Positions 6,181 to 9,259 of a stretch of DNA of 9,259 nucleotides are shown here, piece after piece. How positions within the stretch are numbered: the stretch's first letter is position 1; every line of letters starts with the position of its first letter. The notes beneath the pieces are model-generated. The model saw nothing but the letters and a program-made list of their open reading frames with translations, did not search any database and had not been told where the DNA came from. The stretch is from the NCBI GenBank assembly GCA_937973575.1, contig CALJKH010000216.1:1-9259 (forward strand). The letters are read 5' to 3'. Both the position numbers and the translations under genes were made by a program. This DNA is from an uncultured Solirubrobacterales bacterium. GTDB lineage: Bacteria > Actinomycetota > Thermoleophilia > Solirubrobacterales > Solirubrobacteraceae.

Positions 6181-6208
6181 TTTCCAACCTCCTCGCCGAG
6201 GTTGGAAA
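6181..6208 (-). repeat. Perfect 11-bp inverted repeat in the rlmB-sigH gap
   Basis: TTTCCAACCTC (6181-6191) and GAGGTTGGAAA (6198-6208) are exact reverse complements around a 6-base loop. It lies 22 bases after the rlmB stop on the minus strand. In that direction the stem is followed by AATATTGC, not a T run, so it is not a textbook intrinsic terminator. It could end or protect the 3' end of the cysS-rlmB message, or be an operator for the adjacent TTGACA of a sigH promoter. Confidence 0.7.
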
Positions 6209-6222
6209 TCCCTTGTTTTATG

Positions 6223-6237
6223 GGGCTTCGTTAGCCC
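6223..6237 (-). other. Short hairpin overlapping the rlmB stop codon
   Basis: GGGCT (minus strand, 6237-6233) pairs with AGCCC (6227-6223) around an AACGA loop. The stem includes the last rlmB codon, and the loop holds most of the TAA stop. With the stronger repeat at 6181-6208 it makes a two-hairpin 3' end for the cysS-rlmB transcript. Five pairs only, no U tract. Confidence 0.3.
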
Positions 6238-6923
6238 TTTGAGGAGCGCTGGCGTACGGCTTCGTAAAGCAGCGCCGATGTGGCTGTTGCCACGTTCAAA
6301 GACTCAATGCGGCCATTAAGCGGGAGAGCGACGAGTCGATCGCAGCTGGACTCGACCCTTGGTCGAAGCCCCTTCCCCTCTGAACCCATCACTAACACGA
6401 CTGGGCCCTTCCAATCCACGGTGTCCCAGGACTCGCCGCCCATAGCTGCTCCATGAACCCAGAATCCCCGCTCCTTAGCGGCATCTAGGAAGTCAGCGAC
6501 ATTGCGTACCTGAACAACTGGCAGGTGCTCGACAGCCCCCGCAGAGGCCTTACAGACGGTTGCTGTTACCTCTGCGCTGCGGTGGCGCGGGATTGCTATC
6601 CCGTCAGCTCCTGCGGCCTCTGCCACACGGCAGATTGCCCCGAAGTTCCTCGGGTCTTGTACTTCGTCGAGGACGACAACCAGGGCGTCTGGCTTGGCGA
6701 GAAGGTCCTCCTCGGATGCGTAGACGAATTCGGAGACCTCGGCGACAACCCCTTGGTGGTCGCCAGAGCCACAGCGTGACTCCAATCCGCCGCCGTCAGT
6801 CTTCTCGACAGGGATGGATGAAGGCCAATGGTCTTCGCCTCCTCGCTCCGACACCCAGATCTTGCTGACCTCACGGGGGCCGGCAATCGCCTCATCGACA
6901 GCGTTACGGCCGTAGATGATCAC
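6231..6923 (-). CDS. rlmB: 23S rRNA (guanosine-2'-O)-methyltransferase RlmB-type (SpoU/TrmH family), 230 aa
   Basis: SAM-dependent 2'-O-methyltransferase of the SPOUT knot superfamily; RlmB methylates G2251 (E. coli numbering) in the peptidyl-transferase P-loop of 23S rRNA. The N-terminal substrate-binding part begins IYGRNAVDEAI and reaches the GDHQGVVAEV strand (about 54-63). The catalytic domain carries all three SpoU motifs: N93-x-G95-x-x-x-R99 in DPRNFGAICR, the cofactor-knot motif G180-S-E-G-K-G185, and P201-L-N-G-R-I-E-S-L-N210 with the SLNV loop. The start is GTG at 6923, overlapping the cysS TGA as GTGA with no Shine-Dalgarno, which suggests translation by termination-reinitiation from cysS. 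At 230 aa it is slightly shorter than E. coli RlmB (243 aa). A tRNA-methylating TrmH-like role cannot be fully excluded, but the cysS-rlmB pairing is a common actinobacterial and firmicute arrangement. Confidence 0.92.
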   Translation of the reverse strand: MIIYGRNAVDEAIAGPREVSKIWVSERGGEDHWPSSIPVEKTDGGGLESRCGSGDHQGVVAEVSEFVYASEEDLLAKPDALVVVLDEVQDPRNFGAICRVAEAAGADGIAIPRHRSAEVTATVCKASAGAVEHLPVVQVRNVADFLDAAKERGFWVHGAAMGGESWDTVDWKGPVVLVMGSEGKGLRPRVESSCDRLVALPLNGRIESLNVATATSALLYEAVRQRSSKG

Positions 6924-8275
6924 TGCGCTGGGACTAGCTCAGGTCCATTGTCGCCATCGCGCACTGTCCATCCCATCGAGAGCAGCTCATCGCGGATGCG
7001 GTCAGCCTCAGCCCAATCCTTGGCCTGACGGGCTGTTTCGCGCTCTGTCAGAAGGTCTAGCGCTGCCGAATCAGGGCCGTCGCCTGTTGGCTCCTCAAGC
7101 AGGTTCTCTAGGGCAAGGACCTCAAGCATTGCCTGGAGGTCATCGCCGCCGATAGTGCCACCGTCACGGTTTGCATCGCGGACCCAGCCAAACAGCTCAG
7201 CTAGAGCAGCCGGAGTGTTGAAGTCGTCAGCAAGCGAGTCCATAAACCGCTCGCGGTAGTGGGCAAGGCCTTCAGGCGATGCACCTGGCTCGATCCGGCG
7301 AGCAACCTCGCGGATCCTTTGAATGCGGGCCTTTGCCTCTGCGAATCGCTCATCGGTGCACGAAAGCGGTTGGCGGTAATGCCCGCCAAGGAGCCAGATC
7401 AGCACTGCATCGCGGCCATGGTCCTCAATTGCACTGTGGAGCAGTAGAACGTTGCCAACAGACTTGGCCATCTTCTCCTCACCGAAGCGAACCATGCCGT
7501 TGTGCATCCAGATACGGGCGAGTGGCTTACCTCGCGCTGCTGCAGTCTGCGCCTGCTCGTTCTCATGGTGTGGGAATACGAGGTCAGACCCACCGCCGTG
7601 GATTTCAAAGTCAACTCCAAGCTCCGCCTCTGCCATTGCTGAGCATTCGATGTGCCAGCCTGGGCGGCCCGGCCCCCACGGTGAGTCCCAAGAGGTGTCC
7701 TCGCCTTCCTTCGTCGCCTTCCAGAGGGCGAAGTCAAGCGAGTCGCGCTTCAGCGAAGCGCCCTCCACTCCCTCGCCTTGGTCCATCTGGTCGACATCAC
7801 GATGGGAGAGCTCGCCATAGGCAGGATGCGAACGGACGCTGAAGTAAACATCGCCTTCTGCCTCGTAGGCATGGCCGCCTTCGATCAGGTCGGCGATCAA
7901 GGTGATGATCTCGTCGATGTGGCCCGTCGCCAGAGGCTCAGCGTCTGGCCGACCGATACCGAGCGCGTCAGTGTCAGCCTTGTAGAGCGAACCCATCTCC
8001 TCGGCAAGCTGCGAACTGCCTACCCCAGCGGCGTTGGCAGCGGCGTAGATCTTGTCGTTCACATCAGTGAGGTTTGAGACGAGCTTGGGGTCGTAACCAG
8101 CCGCCTCTAGGAACCTGCGAAGAATTCCGAAGACAACGAATGGCCTCGCATTCCCAACATGAATGCGGCCGTAGACGGTTGGTCCGCAGGCGTAAATCCC
8201 CACCTTGTTGCCCTCGCGGGGCTCAAGTGGGAGGAGATCACCGGTGAGCGAGTCGTGGATCCTGACAGGACGCAT
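6920..8275 (-). CDS. cysS: Cysteinyl-tRNA synthetase, 451 aa
   Basis: Class I aminoacyl-tRNA synthetase that charges tRNA-Cys with cysteine using ATP. The HIGH signature appears as HVGN (39-42) within YACGPTVYGRIHVGNARPFV, and KMSKS as KMAKS (268-272). The catalytic zinc ligands are all present: C30, C211, H236 and E240, each two residues beyond the E. coli positions. FPHHENE and the GWHIECSAM segment are further family hallmarks. The C-terminal helical anticodon-binding region (about 310-435) is complete, and the length is close to the E. coli 461 aa. It lacks the features of the mycothiol ligase MshC, being longer and having the full C-terminal domain. The ATG at 8275 has no good ribosome site (GGAAG only 3 bases away), but TACCCT lies 8 bases upstream as a possible leaderless -10. 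It heads the cysS-rlmB unit and is divergent from gluQRS. Confidence 0.97.
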   Translation of the reverse strand: MRPVRIHDSLTGDLLPLEPREGNKVGIYACGPTVYGRIHVGNARPFVVFGILRRFLEAAGYDPKLVSNLTDVNDKIYAAANAAGVGSSQLAEEMGSLYKADTDALGIGRPDAEPLATGHIDEIITLIADLIEGGHAYEAEGDVYFSVRSHPAYGELSHRDVDQMDQGEGVEGASLKRDSLDFALWKATKEGEDTSWDSPWGPGRPGWHIECSAMAEAELGVDFEIHGGGSDLVFPHHENEQAQTAAARGKPLARIWMHNGMVRFGEEKMAKSVGNVLLLHSAIEDHGRDAVLIWLLGGHYRQPLSCTDERFAEAKARIQRIREVARRIEPGASPEGLAHYRERFMDSLADDFNTPAALAELFGWVRDANRDGGTIGGDDLQAMLEVLALENLLEEPTGDGPDSAALDLLTERETARQAKDWAEADRIRDELLSMGWTVRDGDNGPELVPAQ

Positions 8276-8289
8276 GTCTTCCGAGGGTA
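8276..8289 (-). promoter_or_regulatory. Candidate leaderless promoter (-10) of cysS
   Basis: TACCCT on the minus strand (8289-8284) fits the actinobacterial TANNNT -10 pattern. It is followed by exactly 8 bases and the cysS ATG, so transcription could begin at the start codon itself. There is no recognisable -35, and a GGAAG just before the ATG leaves a weak leadered alternative. Confidence 0.4.
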
Positions 8290-8306
8290 AATGCGCGCAG
8301 GCTCTC

Positions 8307-8320
8307 TAGCCTGACGCGGT
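8307..8320 (+). promoter_or_regulatory. Candidate leaderless promoter (-10) of gluQRS
   Basis: TAGCCT (8307-8312) fits TANNNT and is followed by 8 bases and the gluQRS ATG, the same spacing as at cysS on the other strand. The 8 bases (GACGCGGT) contain no Shine-Dalgarno, which supports leaderless initiation. No -35 is evident. Confidence 0.4.
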
Positions 8321-9235
8321 ATGAGAGTCCCAACTGGCGACAGTGAAGTGAACGGCCTAGGCCGCTACGCGCCAAGCCCAAGCGGCCGGCTACATGTGGG
8401 CAACCTAAGGACTGCCCTTCTTGCATGGCTGATCGCCAGCAGCACTGGCCGCGGGTTCATTCTGAGGTTTGAAGACCTTGACCCCGACCGATCTTCAAAG
8501 GAGACCGCCAGCCAGCAGGAAACAGACCTCACTGCCATCGGTGTGACCTGGCAGGGGACGCCGCAGTTCCAGTCCTCACGCGGTGACCTTTACGAAGATG
8601 CCATCTCAAAGCTTGAGTCGCAGGGCCTGACCTACCCGTGTTGGTGCACCCGGGCTGAACTGGCCGCAGCAGCCCCGCATGACCCGCAGCGCCCCTATCA
8701 AGGCACCTGCCGTGACCTGACCGCCTCCCAACAGGCTGATAAGGAAGCTGCCGCTGGACGGCCTGGCGCCTTGCGTGCCCGGCTTTCCGAGACGGAAGTG
8801 GAGTGGGACGACCTAGTCCTTGGCCCGCAGCATGGGATCGCCTCAGATCCAATCCTGCGCAGATTTGACGGGGTCCACGCTTACAACTTGGCAGTAGTTG
8901 TTGATGACGCCGAGCAAGGCATAGACCAAGTCGTTCGAGGTGACGACCTAGCTGGGGCTGTGCCGATTCAAGCTGCTCTGTGTGACGCGCTCGGCCTTCC
9001 CCGCCCTCAGTGGGCGCATGTTCCTCTCGTGGTTGAACCAGATGGCACCCGACTCGCTAAACGAGACGGCTCGACAACGCTTGCTGAATGGCCAGCATCA
9101 GGCTCCGCACTCGCTCAGCTTGGCGCAAGCCTCGGTCTCTGTTCAGCTGATGACGACGGTGTAACGGCAGAAGCTCTGCTTGCCCGCTTTGAGATCAGCT
9201 CGATGCCCCGAGAGCCTTGGGTCTTCACCCGCTAG
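8321..9235 (+). CDS. gluQRS: Glutamyl-queuosine tRNA(Asp) synthetase, 304 aa
   Basis: Paralogue of the glutamyl-tRNA synthetase catalytic core that activates glutamate without tRNA and attaches it to the queuosine at position 34 of tRNA-Asp. Visible are GRYAPSPSGRLHVGNLRTAL with HVGN at 25-28, DLDPDR (52-57), the zinc site C107-x-C109...Y126-x-x-x-C130, which is the GluQRS signature, the tRNA-synthetase segment VVDDAEQGIDQVVRGDDL, and RLAKRDG (244-250) in place of KMSKS. The protein ends soon after the catalytic domain: there is no anticodon-binding region, and its 304 aa is close to E. coli GluQRS (about 308) and far below GltX. The ATG at 8321 is used; an in-frame GTG at 8348 would still keep the core. 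It is transcribed away from cysS. Its substrate requires queuosine in the cell, so queuosine synthesis or salvage genes are expected elsewhere. Confidence 0.94.
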   Translation: MRVPTGDSEVNGLGRYAPSPSGRLHVGNLRTALLAWLIASSTGRGFILRFEDLDPDRSSKETASQQETDLTAIGVTWQGTPQFQSSRGDLYEDAISKLESQGLTYPCWCTRAELAAAAPHDPQRPYQGTCRDLTASQQADKEAAAGRPGALRARLSETEVEWDDLVLGPQHGIASDPILRRFDGVHAYNLAVVVDDAEQGIDQVVRGDDLAGAVPIQAALCDALGLPRPQWAHVPLVVEPDGTRLAKRDGSTTLAEWPASGSALAQLGASLGLCSADDDGVTAEALLARFEISSMPREPWVFTR

Positions 9236-9242
9236 CCGCACT

Positions 9243-9248
9243 TAGCCT
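9243..9248 (+). promoter_or_regulatory. Possible -10 box for a gene just beyond the window
   Basis: TAGCCT, followed by GA, repeats the octamer TAGCCTGA seen before gluQRS (8307-8314). At the same spacing a leaderless start codon would fall at about 9257, where the window ends. With so little sequence this is only a hint. Confidence 0.2.
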
Positions 9249-9259
9249 GAATGAGGCCA

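Noticed and set aside
7279..7842. Long plus-strand open frame inside cysS
   Set aside because: It is an antisense shadow of cysS with Arg/Pro/Ser-rich low-quality composition; cysS is complete with all zinc ligands.
6920..8275. cysS homologue as the mycothiol ligase MshC
   Set aside because: The full-length C-terminal tRNA-binding region, KMAKS and linkage to rlmB fit a true cysteinyl-tRNA synthetase.

Overview
The window looks like chromosomal DNA of an actinomycetote. The evidence is GC-rich but not extreme base composition, an MMPL transporter, MKK-type lipoproteins with Thr/Ser/Pro linkers, several gene starts lacking a Shine-Dalgarno sequence but with a TANNNT box where a leaderless start would need it, and a SigH-type sigma factor next to cysS-rlmB. 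A Thermoleophilia-like lineage is my best guess. That is inference from gene content, not a phylogenetic result.

Layout. Nucleotides 1-88 carry the C-terminal piece of a glutathione S-transferase (+) whose homology stops abruptly just before the end of the next gene. Nucleotides 103-2316 (-) encode a full-length MMPL/RND transporter of 737 aa. Back to back with it, after a 138-bp divergent promoter region, lie two tandem secreted lipoproteins (2455-2943 and 3009-3470, +). They share a four-cysteine domain with nearly identical cysteine spacing and end at a strong intrinsic terminator (3486-3527). A type I Baeyer-Villiger-like flavin monooxygenase follows (3584-5074, +). It converges on a previously uncalled 56-residue single-span membrane protein (5071-5241, -); the two genes share a palindromic CTAG that holds both stop codons.

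The rest of the minus strand is a translation/sigma-factor block read right to left: cysS (8275-6920), rlmB (6923-6231, overlapping cysS by GTGA), a 221-bp intergenic region with hairpins and promoter-like boxes, then a SigH-family sigma factor (6009-5347) with its own terminator hairpin (5290-5325). The order cysS-rlmB-sigH matches the Bacillus gltX-cysE-cysS-mrnC-rlmB-yacP-sigH neighbourhood with genes missing. Divergent from cysS, across only 45 bp, is gluQRS (8321-9235, +), a tRNA-modifying paralogue of glutamyl-tRNA synthetase.

How the genes may work together: cysS, rlmB and gluQRS all serve translation (tRNA charging, 23S rRNA 2'-O-methylation, queuosine glutamylation). The MMPL transporter and the divergent lipoprotein pair may form one cell-envelope module, by analogy with MmpL-accessory-protein pairs in mycobacteria. 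No gene-free stretch exceeds 300 bases. I see no tRNA, rRNA, CRISPR array, insertion sequence or phage gene. The least explained parts are the paired four-Cys lipoproteins, the 56-aa membrane protein, and the inverted repeat upstream of sigH.
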